DNA of 64,000 nucleotides. It comes from Nocardia fusca NBRC 14340. Lineage in GTDB: Bacteria; Actinomycetota; Actinomycetes; Mycobacteriales; Mycobacteriaceae. The notes beneath the pieces were generated by a model, which was given only the letters and a program-made list of their open reading frames with translations, did no database searches and was not told the origin of the DNA. Positions 25,080 through 34,966 of this stretch are shown here, piece after piece (the stretch's first letter is position 1; the number at the start of each line of letters is the position of its first letter). A program made the translations under genes and the position numbers. The stretch is taken from the NCBI RefSeq assembly GCF_001618425.1, contig NZ_BDCU01000017.1:248001-312000 (forward strand), read 5' to 3'.

Positions 25080-25715
25080 GTGACACCGCTCGATATCCGC
25101 GACGGCGCACCCGACGACGGGCCCGGCGACGAACCCGCAGCGTTTCGTGCCGCCGTGTCGGCGATGGGCACCGCATCCGTACATCCGCGGATCGAGCTGT
25201 CCCCGATCCGTCCGCCGCAGCGTCTCGCCCCGTACTCCTATGCGCTCGGCGCCGAGGTGATCCACGAGGACTCACCCGTCGTACCGATCGACTCCGACGG
25301 TGATGCCTTCGGGCGGCTCATCCTGCTCCACGACCCCAGCGGGGACGAGGCGTGGCACGGCGTCTTCCGGCTGGTCGCCTATATCCAGGCCGATATCGAC
25401 GGCGCGCTGGCCGCCGACCCCCTCCTCCCCGAGGTCGCCTGGAGCTGGCTGGTGGACGCCCTGGAATCCCGGGAGGGTCCGTTCACCGCGCTCGGCGGTA
25501 CGGTGACCTCCACCAGTTCGGTGCGCTACGGAGATATCGCCGGTCCACCCCGCGCGCACCAGCTGGAACTACGGGCCTCCTGGACGGCTCGCACCACCGA
25601 GATGCGCCCCCATGTGGAAGCGTTCGGGGAAGTCCTGGCCTACGCGGCGGGTCTGCCGCCGGCGGGCATCACCGATCTGCGGCCCTCGCCGGCCGGCGAG
25701 ACCGACCGTGGTTGA
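25080..25715 (+). CDS. DUF3000 protein (Rv2680-like)
   Basis: A 211-residue actinobacterial protein of the DUF3000 family with no known activity. The conserved middle includes [30 protein letters not shown] and [14 protein letters not shown] 25080 lies 8 nt after a TACCGT box (25066-25071), typical of leaderless transcription. It sits between hemE (divergent) and the HRDC/RNase D gene, 38 nt ahead of the latter. The mycobacterial order has echA15 between hemE and this gene; it is missing here. Confidence 0.85.
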   Translation: MTPLDIRDGAPDDGPGDEPAAFRAAVSAMGTASVHPRIELSPIRPPQRLAPYSYALGAEVIHEDSPVVPIDSDGDAFGRLILLHDPSGDEAWHGVFRLVAYIQADIDGALAADPLLPEVAWSWLVDALESREGPFTALGGTVTSTSSVRYGDIAGPPRAHQLELRASWTARTTEMRPHVEAFGEVLAYAAGLPPAGITDLRPSPAGETDRG

Positions 25716-25753
25716 ATATCGGACGTAGCCTCGGCCACGTAGAGTGGCCCTTT

Positions 25754-27109
25754 ATGCCGGTAGTAGAGGAGCCCGAACACCTGTCCGGTGACCACCCGGA
25801 TGGTGGCACCGGCCTGTCTCCGGCGTTCGATCCGGGCCCACGCGACGAAGCCGCCGATTCCGGTCCGGCCGAGCCCACCGCGGAACCGCTGCTGGTCCCG
25901 GCCGAGGGGATTCCCCCGGTCTGCCGCACCGCCGAGGCCGTGGCAGCGGCCGCCGAACGTCTCGCCGCCGGCTCCGGGCCCCTGGCGGTGGACGCCGAAC
26001 GCGCCTCGGGTTTCCGGTATTCGTCCCGGGCGTACCTGATCCAGTTGCGCCGGGCCGGGGCGGGCACCGTGCTCATCGACCCGATACCGGTCGCCGACGC
26101 ACTCGCACCACTGGCCGAGGCGATCAACGGACTGGAATGGATTCTGCATTCGGCCGATCAGGACCTGCCCGGCCTGGCCGAGCTGGGGCTGCGACCGGCG
26201 GTGCTGTTCGATACCGAACTCGGCGGGCGGCTCGCCGGTTTTCCCCGGGTAGGTCTGGCGGCGATGGTCGAGCAGTTGCTCGGCCGGGCGCTGCGCAAAG
26301 GGCACGGCGCCGCGGACTGGTCGACCCGGCCGCTCCCGGAAGCCTGGCTCAACTACGCCGCACTCGATGTGGAACTGCTGATCGAACTGCGTGCGGCCGT
26401 GGCCGCCGCGCTGGCCGAACAGGGCAAAACCGATTGGGCCGCGCAGGAGTTCGAACATATCCGGCTGCTCGAACCGGCCACGCCGAAACCGGACCGCTGG
26501 CGGCGGACCTCCGGGATCCATACGCTGCGCCGGGCCCGCCAGCTGGCGATCGTGCGGGAACTGTGGACCACCCGCGATACCCTGGCGCGCGGACGCGATA
26601 TCGCGCCTTCCCGGATCCTGCCGGATTCCGCCATCATCGCGGCCGCCAAGGCCGAACCCGCCTCGATCGGGCAGCTACGGGAATTGCCGGTGTTCGGCGG
26701 CCCGCGCCAGCGCCGCTACTCCCGGGAATGGCTGGGCGCGGTGGAACGCGCACGCGCCCTGCCGGACGAGGACCTACCCCGGATGAGCCAGCCCTACGAC
26801 GGGCCGCCGCCGGTGAACCGCTGGGAACGCCGCGATCCCGCCGCCGCGGCCCGGCTGGCCCGGGCCCGCGCGGTGATGACCCGGATCTCCGAGCGGGTGG
26901 CGGTCCCGGTGGAGAATCTGCTGTCGCCCGATCTGGTGCGGCGGCTGTGCTGGGACGGCCTGCCCGACTACCGCAGCGCGCCGGAAGCCACCGGCGAGGT
27001 CGCGGCGGCGGTCGACGGCTTCCTGAAGAGCCACGGCGCCCGGCCCTGGCAACGCGAACTCACCGCGCGGCCATTGGCCACCGCCCTCATCGACCAACCG
27101 CCGAGCTGA
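25754..27109 (+). CDS. HRDC-domain RNase D-like 3'-5' exonuclease (Rv2681-like)
   Basis: A 451-residue protein. The N-terminal DEDD exonuclease domain shows PLAVDAERASGFRYSSRAYLIQ (Exo I, D-x-E), LEWILHSADQDLPGL (Exo II) and WLNYAALDVELLIELR (Exo III, Y...D). The HRDC domain follows from about residue 255. It probably trims tRNA or other RNA 3' ends. ATG 25754 lies 8 nt after TAGAGT (25740-25745), suggesting a leaderless transcript. A GGCCAC/GTGGCC inverted repeat overlaps this promoter element. Confidence 0.92.
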   Translation: MPVVEEPEHLSGDHPDGGTGLSPAFDPGPRDEAADSGPAEPTAEPLLVPAEGIPPVCRTAEAVAAAAERLAAGSGPLAVDAERASGFRYSSRAYLIQLRRAGAGTVLIDPIPVADALAPLAEAINGLEWILHSADQDLPGLAELGLRPAVLFDTELGGRLAGFPRVGLAAMVEQLLGRALRKGHGAADWSTRPLPEAWLNYAALDVELLIELRAAVAAALAEQGKTDWAAQEFEHIRLLEPATPKPDRWRRTSGIHTLRRARQLAIVRELWTTRDTLARGRDIAPSRILPDSAIIAAAKAEPASIGQLRELPVFGGPRQRRYSREWLGAVERARALPDEDLPRMSQPYDGPPPVNRWERRDPAAAARLARARAVMTRISERVAVPVENLLSPDLVRRLCWDGLPDYRSAPEATGEVAAAVDGFLKSHGARPWQRELTARPLATALIDQPPS

Positions 27110-27144
27110 CGGCCGCCCGCACGGTACCCTGCGGGCGCGGCCGT
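27109..27144. terminator. Terminator between RNase D-like gene and dxs
   Basis: A GC-rich hairpin (27109-27121 with 27130-27144, two-base bulge, 8-nt loop) lies in the 48 nt between converging genes. Confidence 0.7.
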
Positions 27145-27157
27145 CCCCTCGCGTCAG

Positions 27158-29056
27158 CTAGGGCGCGTCCAGCCAGCCGGTGACGCGTCGAGTGATATCG
27201 GGCGCGGTCAGGCCGAGCTCCTGCCGCACCTGGGCGATACTGCCGTGCTCCAGGAATTCCTGCGGGATGCCGATATCGCGAGCGGGCACGTCCAGCCCCG
27301 CCGCACGCAGCCGGGCCGATACGGTCGCCCCGATTCCGCCGTGCAGGCCGCTGTCCTCCAGGGTCACCACCAAGCGGTAATTCTCGGCCAGTTTGACGAC
27401 GGTATCGGAAACCGGCAGCACCCACCGCGGGTCGATGACCGTGGCGGTGATCCCCTCGGCCTCCAGCAATTCCGCGGCCTGTAGCGCGGCCGGTATCAGG
27501 GCACCGACGGCCACGAACAGCACATCGCCGCGCTGGGCCTGCGCCGACGGCCCCTCCCGGTCCGGCAGCCACAGCACATCCACGCCGTCGAGCCGCTCGA
27601 TCGCCCGGATCTCGGCGCCCACATTGTCCTTAGGGAACCGCAAGGCGGTCGGCCCGTCACCGACCGCCAGCGCCTCGGTCAGTTCCTCGGCCAGGGTCGC
27701 GGCATCGCGCGGGGCGGCCACCCGCATACCGGGCACGATGCCGAGCAGCGACAGATCCCACATACCGTTGTGGCTCGCGCCGTCGGCGCCGGTGATCCCG
27801 GCGCGGTCCAGCACCAGGGTGACCGGCTGTTTCAGCAGTGCCACGTCCATCAGCAGCTGGTCGAAGGCCCGATTCAGAAAGGTCGAGTAGATGGCCACCA
27901 CCGGGTGCAGCCCGCCGAGAGCAAGACCCGCCGCCGAGGCCAGCGCGTGCTGTTCGGCGATACCGACATCGAAGAGCCGATCCGGGAAACGCTCACCGAA
28001 CGCGGACAGTCCGGTGGGACCCGGCATAGCGGCGGTGATCGCGACGATATCGTCGCGCCGTTCGGCGTGGGAGATGAGCTCTTTCGAGAACACCGAGGTC
28101 CAGCTGACCGCGGTCCCGCTGCTCACGGATTCGCCGGTCCGCGGATCGATGGGACCGCAGGCGTGCATCTGATCGGCCACATGGTTCTCGGCCGGTTCGT
28201 ATCCGTGCCCCTTCCGGGTGACCGCGTGCACCACCACCGGGCCGCCGAAATCCTTGGCGTGCCGCAGCGCCGATTCGAGCGCGACGAGATCGTGGCCGTC
28301 CACCGGGCCGACGTATTTGAGACCGAGATCGCTGAACAGCTCCTGCGGGCTCACCGCGTCCTTTATCCCGGCCTTCACCGCGTGCACCATCGAATACGCC
28401 GAATCACCCACGCCCGGAATGCTTTTCAGGAACCGGCGGCCCGTGTCGAGCATATGCTCGTACACCGGCTGGGTGCGCAGCGCCGTGAGCCGGTCGGCCA
28501 GCCCGCCGATGGTGGGGGCGTAGGAGCGGCCGTTGTCGTTGACGACGATCACCACGGGGCGGTCCTTGGCGGCGGCGATATTGTTCAACGCCTCCCAGCA
28601 CATACCGCCGGTGAGGGCCCCGTCACCGACGACCGCCACGACATGGCGGTCCTGGCCGGTGAGCGCGAACGCCTTGGCCAGGCCGTCGGCATAGGACAGC
28701 GACGCCGAGGCATGTGAGGACTCCACCCAGTCGTGTTCGCTCTCCGCGCGGCTGGGATACCCCGACAATCCGTCCTTGCGGCGCAGGGTGTCGAAGCGAT
28801 CCTTGCGACCGGTCACGATCTTGTGCACGTAGGCCTGGTGCCCGGTGTCGAAGATCAACGGGTCGGCGGGCGAATCGAATACCCGGTGCAGGGCGAGGGT
28901 GAGTTCCACCACCCCGAGGTTGGGCCCCAGGTGCCCGCCGGTGACGGCGACCTTGTGCACCAGGAATTCGCGGATCTCGGCCGCCAGCTCCCGCAGTTGC
29001 GGTGCCGAGAGCCGACGCACGTCTTCGGGCGTATCGACCCGGGAAAGCACTCCCAC
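27158..29056 (-). CDS. dxs: Dxs, 1-deoxy-D-xylulose-5-phosphate synthase
   Basis: A 632-residue thiamine-diphosphate enzyme joining pyruvate and glyceraldehyde-3-phosphate, the first step of the MEP isoprenoid pathway. Visible signatures are [24 protein letters not shown], the TPP motif GDGALTGGM...NND/NDN, and the transketolase block [18 protein letters not shown] 29056 has GGAGGGAG about 9 nt upstream. It is at the Rv2682c position. It converges on the RNase D-like gene. Confidence 0.97.
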   Translation of the reverse strand: MGVLSRVDTPEDVRRLSAPQLRELAAEIREFLVHKVAVTGGHLGPNLGVVELTLALHRVFDSPADPLIFDTGHQAYVHKIVTGRKDRFDTLRRKDGLSGYPSRAESEHDWVESSHASASLSYADGLAKAFALTGQDRHVVAVVGDGALTGGMCWEALNNIAAAKDRPVVIVVNDNGRSYAPTIGGLADRLTALRTQPVYEHMLDTGRRFLKSIPGVGDSAYSMVHAVKAGIKDAVSPQELFSDLGLKYVGPVDGHDLVALESALRHAKDFGGPVVVHAVTRKGHGYEPAENHVADQMHACGPIDPRTGESVSSGTAVSWTSVFSKELISHAERRDDIVAITAAMPGPTGLSAFGERFPDRLFDVGIAEQHALASAAGLALGGLHPVVAIYSTFLNRAFDQLLMDVALLKQPVTLVLDRAGITGADGASHNGMWDLSLLGIVPGMRVAAPRDAATLAEELTEALAVGDGPTALRFPKDNVGAEIRAIERLDGVDVLWLPDREGPSAQAQRGDVLFVAVGALIPAALQAAELLEAEGITATVIDPRWVLPVSDTVVKLAENYRLVVTLEDSGLHGGIGATVSARLRAAGLDVPARDIGIPQEFLEHGSIAQVRQELGLTAPDITRRVTGWLDAP

Positions 29057-29287
29057 CTGATTCGCTCCCTCCGGATAGCGCAGTTGATCCGACCAGTCTA
29101 GGAGCCGCGGCCGACTGCACCACCCGGGCGGCGAGCCGTACCCACCTCAGTACCGGGCCGGAACCGCGGTCCGGCGTATCGGTCCAGCCTAAGGTGAGAG
29201 GCGGGTGCCGCGCGAACCGCGTCCGGCCGCGGGCACCGGGACGGCGGCGCACCGACGAGCGCCGCATATCAACCGCGAGGAGACCGG

Positions 29288-29953
29288 ATGACCCAGCCGC
29301 AGGCGGGAACGGTGACCGTATTCGGGTACGGCACCGTACGCGCCGCTCCCGATCTGATCGTGCTCTCGATCGGCGTCGAATGTCGCGCGAGCACCGTCGG
29401 TCTGGCCTACGACCGGGCGGGCCGGAGTGTGACGGCACTGACGGCCGCGTTACGCGAAGACGGCGTCACCGGCAGCGATATCGGCACCGGCATGCTGTCG
29501 GTGCGCTCGGATACCTCCTGGCAGGACGGCACCGCACGGGTGATCGGCTACATCGCGACCAGCACGCTCACGGTCACACTCGCCGCCGCGGCCGACCCCG
29601 CGCGACCGGCGCCGTCGGACGTGGTGGCCCATGCCGTGGCGGCGGGCGGCGACGACGCGCGGCTGGGTGGGCTGTGGCACACCTTCGCCGACCGGGAACG
29701 GCTACTGGAGCGCGCCCGCGACGCCGCCTGGGACAACGCACTGGACAAGGCGCGGCAGTACGCCCGCCGCGCCGCCCGCGAGCTGGGTCCCGTGCTCGAG
29801 ATCACCGAGCACACCACCGCGCCACCGCCGGCGCAGCCCACCGAGCCCGGCGGTATCCGGATGGTGGCCGCGTCCGCGCCGACGCCGGTGCCCCTCGAAT
29901 CCGGGGAGACCGAGATCACCGCGACACTGCGGGCCACCTGGCAGCTGCGATAG
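29288..29953 (+). CDS. SIMPL-domain (DUF541) protein
   Basis: A 221-residue SIMPL-domain protein (VTVFGYGTVRAAPDLIVLSIGVE at the start). Members form oligomeric rings and include periplasmic oxidative-stress and outer-membrane-associated proteins. No signal peptide is visible, so it is probably cytoplasmic. ATG 29288 follows GGAGA at 7 nt. It occupies the place where M. tuberculosis has Rv2683-Rv2688 (transport and resistance genes), none of which is present. Confidence 0.85.
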   Translation: MTQPQAGTVTVFGYGTVRAAPDLIVLSIGVECRASTVGLAYDRAGRSVTALTAALREDGVTGSDIGTGMLSVRSDTSWQDGTARVIGYIATSTLTVTLAAAADPARPAPSDVVAHAVAAGGDDARLGGLWHTFADRERLLERARDAAWDNALDKARQYARRAARELGPVLEITEHTTAPPPAQPTEPGGIRMVAASAPTPVPLESGETEITATLRATWQLR

Positions 29954-29979
29954 GGCGCCGCGGCGCCGCACGGGCGTTG

Positions 29980-31365
29980 TCAACGCTCCAGGAGCGCAAG
30001 GCATTCCACGTGATGGGTGGCCGGAAACGCGTCGAAGGCGCGCAACGCGGTCAGTCCGTAGCCGGCGTCCAGGTAGAGGCGCAGATCCCGGGCGAACGAC
30101 GCCGGATCACAGCCGATGTGCACGATCCGGTCCGGCGCCGCGGCGGCCACGGCGTGCACCACGGGCTTGCCGGCCCCGGCCCGCGGCGGATCGAGTACCA
30201 CCACCCGCGGCCGTGGGTGATGGTGTCCGGCCGCCCACTGCTCGACCCGTCCGGTGCGCAGCTCCAGCCACGGCAGATCGCCCAGCGCGGCGTTACCGTC
30301 GGCGACCGCGGCCGGTGCGGATTCCAGCGCCCGCACGGCGCCGGTCGGGCCGACCTGTTCGGCCAGGCGCGCCGCGAAAACGCCCGCGCCGCTGTACAGG
30401 TCCCACGCGGTCGCGCCCACGCCCGGGTCGGCCCAGTCGGCGACGATATCCGAATAGCACTGCGCGGCACCGCGGTGCGCCTGCCAGAAGCCGGCTGCCG
30501 ACACCTCCCAGCGCCGGCCGGCCACGTACTGGACGGCCCGGCCGCTCCCTTCGACCACCCATTCGTCGCGGTCGGTGTGGGCGGCGGCGCGCCGGGCCGC
30601 CGTGCGCCGCCGCTGTGCGCCCGGGGTCTCCGGCTCCGCGCCGGCTCGGCTCGAGCCGTCCCGCGGCCCGCGTGCGCGTCCGCTACGCCGGTCGGCCCGG
30701 CTCCCGGGCCCGGAACGGCCGCCGTGCCGATCACCGCCGCGACGGCCGGTCTCGGGTACCGGCGGGGCGATTTCGACGATATGCCGGGCCCCGGTGTCGT
30801 CGACCGCGATCACCAGCTCCGCGCCGGGCATCCAGCGGCGCCGGTCGATATCGTCCAGGGCGCCGGGCACGGGTTGCGGACAGCGGAGGTCGGTCAGCAC
30901 CCCGGTACTGCGGTAGTGGTGCACACCCGCCCGGCCCGCCGTATCCACCGCGAGCCGGATCCGGGTGCGCCAGCCGCCGGTGCGATCGCCGGAACCGGTG
31001 ATGGGTTCCACCTCGACCGCGCGTTCGATACCGGTGATGCGGCGCAGCTGTTCGGCCACCACCGCGCCCTTCAGCTGCCGCTGCGCCGCCGCGGTGGCAA
31101 AGGAGAAATCGCAGCACCCCGCCCCACCCGGCCCCGATACCGGACAGGTGGCGGGGATCCGGTCCGGTGATGCCTCGAGGATCTCCACGGCCTCGGCTCG
31201 GCAGAACGCGCCGCCGCGGTCCTCGGTGACCCGGGCCCGCACGAGCTCACCGGGCAGGCCGTGCCGGACGAACATCACCCGGCCCTCGTGACGAGCCACA
31301 CAGAATCCGCCGTGCCCGGGCGGCCCGAGCCGTACCGACAGCACCCGATCGCGCCACGAACTCAT
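29980..31365 (-). CDS. TrmA/RlmD-family RNA 5-methyluridine methyltransferase (Rv2689c-like)
   Basis: A 461-residue SAM-dependent RNA (uracil-C5) methyltransferase. It has an N-terminal TRAM-like beta domain and Cys74, Cys84/Cys85 and Cys162 as candidate [4Fe-4S] ligands. SAM motif DLYSGAGVFA follows, then VVLDPPRAGAG and catalytic Cys in HIGCDPASFARDL. Residues of about 205-265 are an Arg/Gly-rich low-complexity insert absent from the usual 400-residue form. It starts 6 nt after the stop of the KimA-like permease gene, so the two are co-transcribed as in Rv2690c-Rv2689c. Whether it modifies tRNA or rRNA is not evident. Confidence 0.9.
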   Translation of the reverse strand: MSSWRDRVLSVRLGPPGHGGFCVARHEGRVMFVRHGLPGELVRARVTEDRGGAFCRAEAVEILEASPDRIPATCPVSGPGGAGCCDFSFATAAAQRQLKGAVVAEQLRRITGIERAVEVEPITGSGDRTGGWRTRIRLAVDTAGRAGVHHYRSTGVLTDLRCPQPVPGALDDIDRRRWMPGAELVIAVDDTGARHIVEIAPPVPETGRRGGDRHGGRSGPGSRADRRSGRARGPRDGSSRAGAEPETPGAQRRRTAARRAAAHTDRDEWVVEGSGRAVQYVAGRRWEVSAAGFWQAHRGAAQCYSDIVADWADPGVGATAWDLYSGAGVFAARLAEQVGPTGAVRALESAPAAVADGNAALGDLPWLELRTGRVEQWAAGHHHPRPRVVVLDPPRAGAGKPVVHAVAAAAPDRIVHIGCDPASFARDLRLYLDAGYGLTALRAFDAFPATHHVECLALLER

Positions 31366-31371
31366 CGGACC

Positions 31372-33372
31372 TCACCCATTGTCGCCGTAGCCGCGCCGTA
31401 CCGCGCCCGGTGCCGCGGGTTCGCCCGCCGCACGGGCGCGCGCCGAGGAACTCAGCTGCCACGGCACGCTGGTCACCATCACGCCCGGTTCGAACAGCAA
31501 CCGGCCCTTCAGCCGCAGTGCGCTCTGATTGTGCAGCACCTGCTCCCACCAGTGCCCGACCACGTACTCGGGAATGAAGACGGTCACCACATCGCGCGGC
31601 GCGTCCTTGCGCACCCGCTTCACATACTCGAGCACCGGTTTGGTGATCTCACGGTAGGGCGATTCGATCACCTTCAACGGCACCGGATTGTCGCTCTTCT
31701 CCCAGTCCCGCACGAGTGCCCGGGTGTCGTCCTCGTCGACGTTCACTGTGATCGCCTCGAGGGTATCCGGCCGCCCGGCCCGCGCGTAGGCCAGTGCCCG
31801 GCGGGTCGGCAGGTGCAGTTTCGACACCAGGACGATCGAATGGGTCCGGCTCGGCAGAACCCCGTCCCACACGTGCTCTTCCAGTTCCCGGGCCACCGAA
31901 TTGTAGTGGTGGTGGATCATCTTCATGATCACGAAGATGACCGCCATGGTCACGATGGCGATCCAGGCGCCGGCGAAGAACTTCGTCACCAGCACGATCA
32001 CCAGGACGGCCCCGGTGGCCACCAGGCCCAGCGCGTTGATGGCCCGGGAACGCATCATCCGGCGCCGTTCGGCCGGATCCGTTTCCCGGGCCAGCAACCG
32101 GCTCCAATGCCGCAGCATGCCGGTCTGGCTGAGGGTGAACGAGACGAACACCCCGATGATGTAGAGCTGGATCAGCCGGGTCACTTCCGCGTCGAACGCC
32201 ACCACGAACGCGATCGCGCCGACCGCCAGGAACAGGATGCCGTTGCTGAAGGCGAGCCGGTCGCCGCGCGTGTGCAGTTGGCGGGGCAGGAAGCGCGCCT
32301 GGGCCAGGACCGAACCCAGGACCGGGAATCCGTTGAACGCGGTATTGGCGGCCAGTACCAGGATCACCGCGGTCACCACGGCCACGAAGTAGAAGCCGGG
32401 AGTGAAACCGCTGAACACCGCGTGCGCGATCTGCGCGATCAACGTCTTCTGGTGGTATCCCTCGGGCGCGCCGACGAGTTGTTCGGGGTGTTCGGCGAAC
32501 ACCACGTGCGCCTGCCGCGCGAGCACGATCATGCCGAGCAGCAACACGATGGCGATCGCCCCGAGCATCAGCAGGGTCGTCGCGGCATTGCGCGATTTGG
32601 GTTTGCGGAAGGCCGGCACGCCGTTGCTGATCGCCTCGACACCGGTGAGCGCCGCGCAGCCGGAGGAGAAGGCGCGGGCGAGCAGGAAGATCAGGCCCAG
32701 CCCGGCCAAATGCTCCTCCTCGGCCCGGAGCTCGAAACCCGACGATTCGGCGCGCACATCGTCACCCAGTACGAAGATCCGGATCAGTCCCCAGGCGAGC
32801 ATGGTGAACATACCGAACAGGAAGGCATAGGACAGCAGTGCGAACAGCCGGCCGGACTCCCGCACCCCGCGCAGGTTCATCGCGGTGATGAGCACGATGG
32901 CGGCCACCGCGAAGAGCACCTTGTGGGTCGCGATGAAAGGGATCGCCGAGCCGATGGTGGACGCGGCCGAGGAGATCGAGACCGCGACCGTGAGCACATA
33001 GTCGACCAGGAGCGCGCTGCCCACCGTCAGACCGGCCGTGGGGCCCAGGTTCGTGGTGACCACCTCGAAGTCACCGCCGCCGGACGGGTAGGCGTGCACG
33101 TTCTGGCGGTAGCTGGTGACCACGATGACCAGCACGGCCGCGACGGCGAGGCCGAGCCACGGGGCGTACGCGTAACCGGCCAGCCCGGACACCGACAGCA
33201 CGAGGAAGATTTCCTCGGGCGCGTAGGCGACCGATGACATCGCGTCCGAGGCGAACACCGGCAGCGCGATTCGTTTCGGCAGCAGGGTGTGGCCCAGGGA
33301 GTCACTACGGAATGGCCGCCCCAACACCAGACGCTTGGTGGCGGTCGTCAACTTCGACACTGGACGGAGCAT
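31372..33372 (-). CDS. APC-superfamily permease, KimA/YdaO-like (probable potassium importer)
   Basis: A 666-residue membrane protein with about 12 transmembrane segments (residues 30-460) and a cytoplasmic C-terminal domain. The N-terminal block LPKRIALPVFASDAMSSVAYAPEE and YRQNVHAYPSGGGDFEV are the hallmarks of the KimA/YdaO branch. B. subtilis KimA is a c-di-AMP-inhibited, proton-coupled potassium importer. It is divergent from two TrkA genes, which strengthens the potassium assignment; amino-acid transport is the older annotation. ATG 33372 is used. It corresponds to Rv2690c. Confidence 0.88.
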   Translation of the reverse strand: MLRPVSKLTTATKRLVLGRPFRSDSLGHTLLPKRIALPVFASDAMSSVAYAPEEIFLVLSVSGLAGYAYAPWLGLAVAAVLVIVVTSYRQNVHAYPSGGGDFEVVTTNLGPTAGLTVGSALLVDYVLTVAVSISSAASTIGSAIPFIATHKVLFAVAAIVLITAMNLRGVRESGRLFALLSYAFLFGMFTMLAWGLIRIFVLGDDVRAESSGFELRAEEEHLAGLGLIFLLARAFSSGCAALTGVEAISNGVPAFRKPKSRNAATTLLMLGAIAIVLLLGMIVLARQAHVVFAEHPEQLVGAPEGYHQKTLIAQIAHAVFSGFTPGFYFVAVVTAVILVLAANTAFNGFPVLGSVLAQARFLPRQLHTRGDRLAFSNGILFLAVGAIAFVVAFDAEVTRLIQLYIIGVFVSFTLSQTGMLRHWSRLLARETDPAERRRMMRSRAINALGLVATGAVLVIVLVTKFFAGAWIAIVTMAVIFVIMKMIHHHYNSVARELEEHVWDGVLPSRTHSIVLVSKLHLPTRRALAYARAGRPDTLEAITVNVDEDDTRALVRDWEKSDNPVPLKVIESPYREITKPVLEYVKRVRKDAPRDVVTVFIPEYVVGHWWEQVLHNQSALRLKGRLLFEPGVMVTSVPWQLSSSARARAAGEPAAPGAVRRGYGDNG

Positions 33373-33545
33373 AAGCCCCCGCGCCCGGCTGCGCTGCGAG
33401 GCATCACCGGACGGCGGGGTTTGGCCACCCCCCGCGGGGGGAACGTGGCTGGGGGCGGGAACCAGCGAGTACGGTTCGTTTTCGCAGCAGCCACACGGCT
33501 GTTCCACTTGCCGTAGGGCAGACCGAGTCAGGAGCGAGGTTCACG

Positions 33546-34211
33546 GTGTACGTGGTGATCATGGGATGCGGCCGGGTGGGGGCGTCGCTGGCCCGCGCCC
33601 TGGTCCGGATAGGTCACGAGGTCGCCGTGATCGACCGTAATCCGGACGCGTTCCGGCGCCTGGGCCCGGAGTTCCCGGGCGAGCAGGTCGTGGGGGTCGG
33701 ATTCGACCGCGAGGTCCTGCGCCGGGCGGGTATCGAACGGGCCGGGGCCTTCGCCGCCGTGTCCTCGGGCGACAACTCCAACATCATCTCCGCACGGGTG
33801 GCCCGGGAGATGTTCGGTATCGACCGGGTGGTGGCCCGTATCTACGACGCGAAGCGTGCCGCCGTCTACGAACGGCTCGGTATCCCGACCATCGCCACCG
33901 TGCCCTGGACGACCGACCGCTTCCTGCACACACTGATCGGTGATGCGGGCACCACGACCTGGCGTGATCCCACCGGGACCGTCGCCGTCGCCCAGCTGAT
34001 CCTGCACGAGGAGTGGTACGGGCGCACGGTGAGCGAACTCGAGAACGCCACCGGCGCCCGGGTCGCGTTCGTCATCCGGTTCGGACAGGGCATTCTGCCG
34101 GACGCCAAGACCGTCGTGCAGGCCGACGACATCGTGTATGTGGCCGCCACCTCCGGCTCGGCCGGGGAGGCCGTCGCGCTGGCCGCGAAACCTCCAGCTA
34201 GCAAGGACTGA
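33546..34211 (+). CDS. ceoB: TrkA-family potassium uptake regulator, CeoB
   Basis: A 221-residue RCK protein. The N-terminal Rossmann fold (VIMGCGRVGASLARAL) binds NAD(H) or ATP, and the C-terminal RCK_C domain starts near residue 140. TrkA proteins gate potassium transporters from the cytoplasm. GTG 33546 is the start. It is the first of a tandem pair, with the next gene starting 2 nt after its stop, and matches Rv2691. No TrkH/TrkG channel is next to it, only the divergent KimA-like permease. Confidence 0.93.
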   Translation: MYVVIMGCGRVGASLARALVRIGHEVAVIDRNPDAFRRLGPEFPGEQVVGVGFDREVLRRAGIERAGAFAAVSSGDNSNIISARVAREMFGIDRVVARIYDAKRAAVYERLGIPTIATVPWTTDRFLHTLIGDAGTTTWRDPTGTVAVAQLILHEEWYGRTVSELENATGARVAFVIRFGQGILPDAKTVVQADDIVYVAATSGSAGEAVALAAKPPASKD

Positions 34212-34213
34212 TC

Positions 34214-34933
34214 ATGAAAGTGGCCATTGCCGGAGCCGGGGCCGTCGGCCGCTCCATCGCCCGCGAACTACTCCGGGCGGGACACAACGTCATGCTGCTC
34301 GAACGCCAGCTCGACCATATCGACCGCGAGGCGGTCCCCGAGGCGATCTGGGTCCATGCCGACGCCTGCGAACTGCAACTGCTCGAGGACGCCGGGCTGG
34401 AGGACTACGAGGTCGTCATCGCCGCGACCGGCGACGACAAGGCGAACCTGGTGCACAGTCTGCTGGCCAAGACCGAATTCGGGGTGCGCCGGGTGGTGGC
34501 GCGGGTCAACGATCCGCGCAACGAATGGCTCTTCGACGGCTCCTGGGGTGTCGATGTGGCCGTCTCCACCCCGCGTCTGCTGGCCTCTCTCGTCGAGGAA
34601 GCGGTATCGGTGGGCGATCTGGTCCGCCTGATGACATTGCGGCAGGGGCAGGCGAACCTGGTCGAACTCACCCTGCCACCGGATACGACGCTGGCCGGTA
34701 AACCGGTGCGCAATCTGACCCTGCCGCGGGATTCCGCGCTGGTCACCATTCTGCGCGGCGGGCGGGTCATCGTACCGCAGCCCGACGACCCCTTCGAGGG
34801 CGACGACGAACTGCTGTTCGTCGTCTCCGCGGCCGCCGAGGAGGAACTGCGTGCGGTGCTGGCACCGCACGGCATCGAATCACAGACCGGCAGCACCACC
34901 GGCCTGACACCCGCGCAGGACGCCGAATACTGA
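34214..34933 (+). CDS. ceoC: TrkA-family potassium uptake regulator, CeoC
   Basis: A 239-residue RCK protein with nucleotide motif AIAGAGAVGRSIARELLRAGH and a C-terminal RCK_C domain ending in DPFEGDDELLFVV. It is paired with CeoB, with a 2-nt gap, and matches Rv2692. The two paralogues probably assemble as a hetero-oligomer that senses nucleotide state and controls the permease. Confidence 0.93.
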   Translation: MKVAIAGAGAVGRSIARELLRAGHNVMLLERQLDHIDREAVPEAIWVHADACELQLLEDAGLEDYEVVIAATGDDKANLVHSLLAKTEFGVRRVVARVNDPRNEWLFDGSWGVDVAVSTPRLLASLVEEAVSVGDLVRLMTLRQGQANLVELTLPPDTTLAGKPVRNLTLPRDSALVTILRGGRVIVPQPDDPFEGDDELLFVVSAAAEEELRAVLAPHGIESQTGSTTGLTPAQDAEY

Positions 34934-34966
34934 CCACCCGGCAGCACTCGGCCCACGTCCTCGGCC

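Noticed and set aside
33373..33545. c-di-AMP (ydaO) riboswitch upstream of the KimA-like permease
   Set aside because: The leader is only about 170 nt, shared with the divergent ceoB, and lacks the conserved core helices of that riboswitch.
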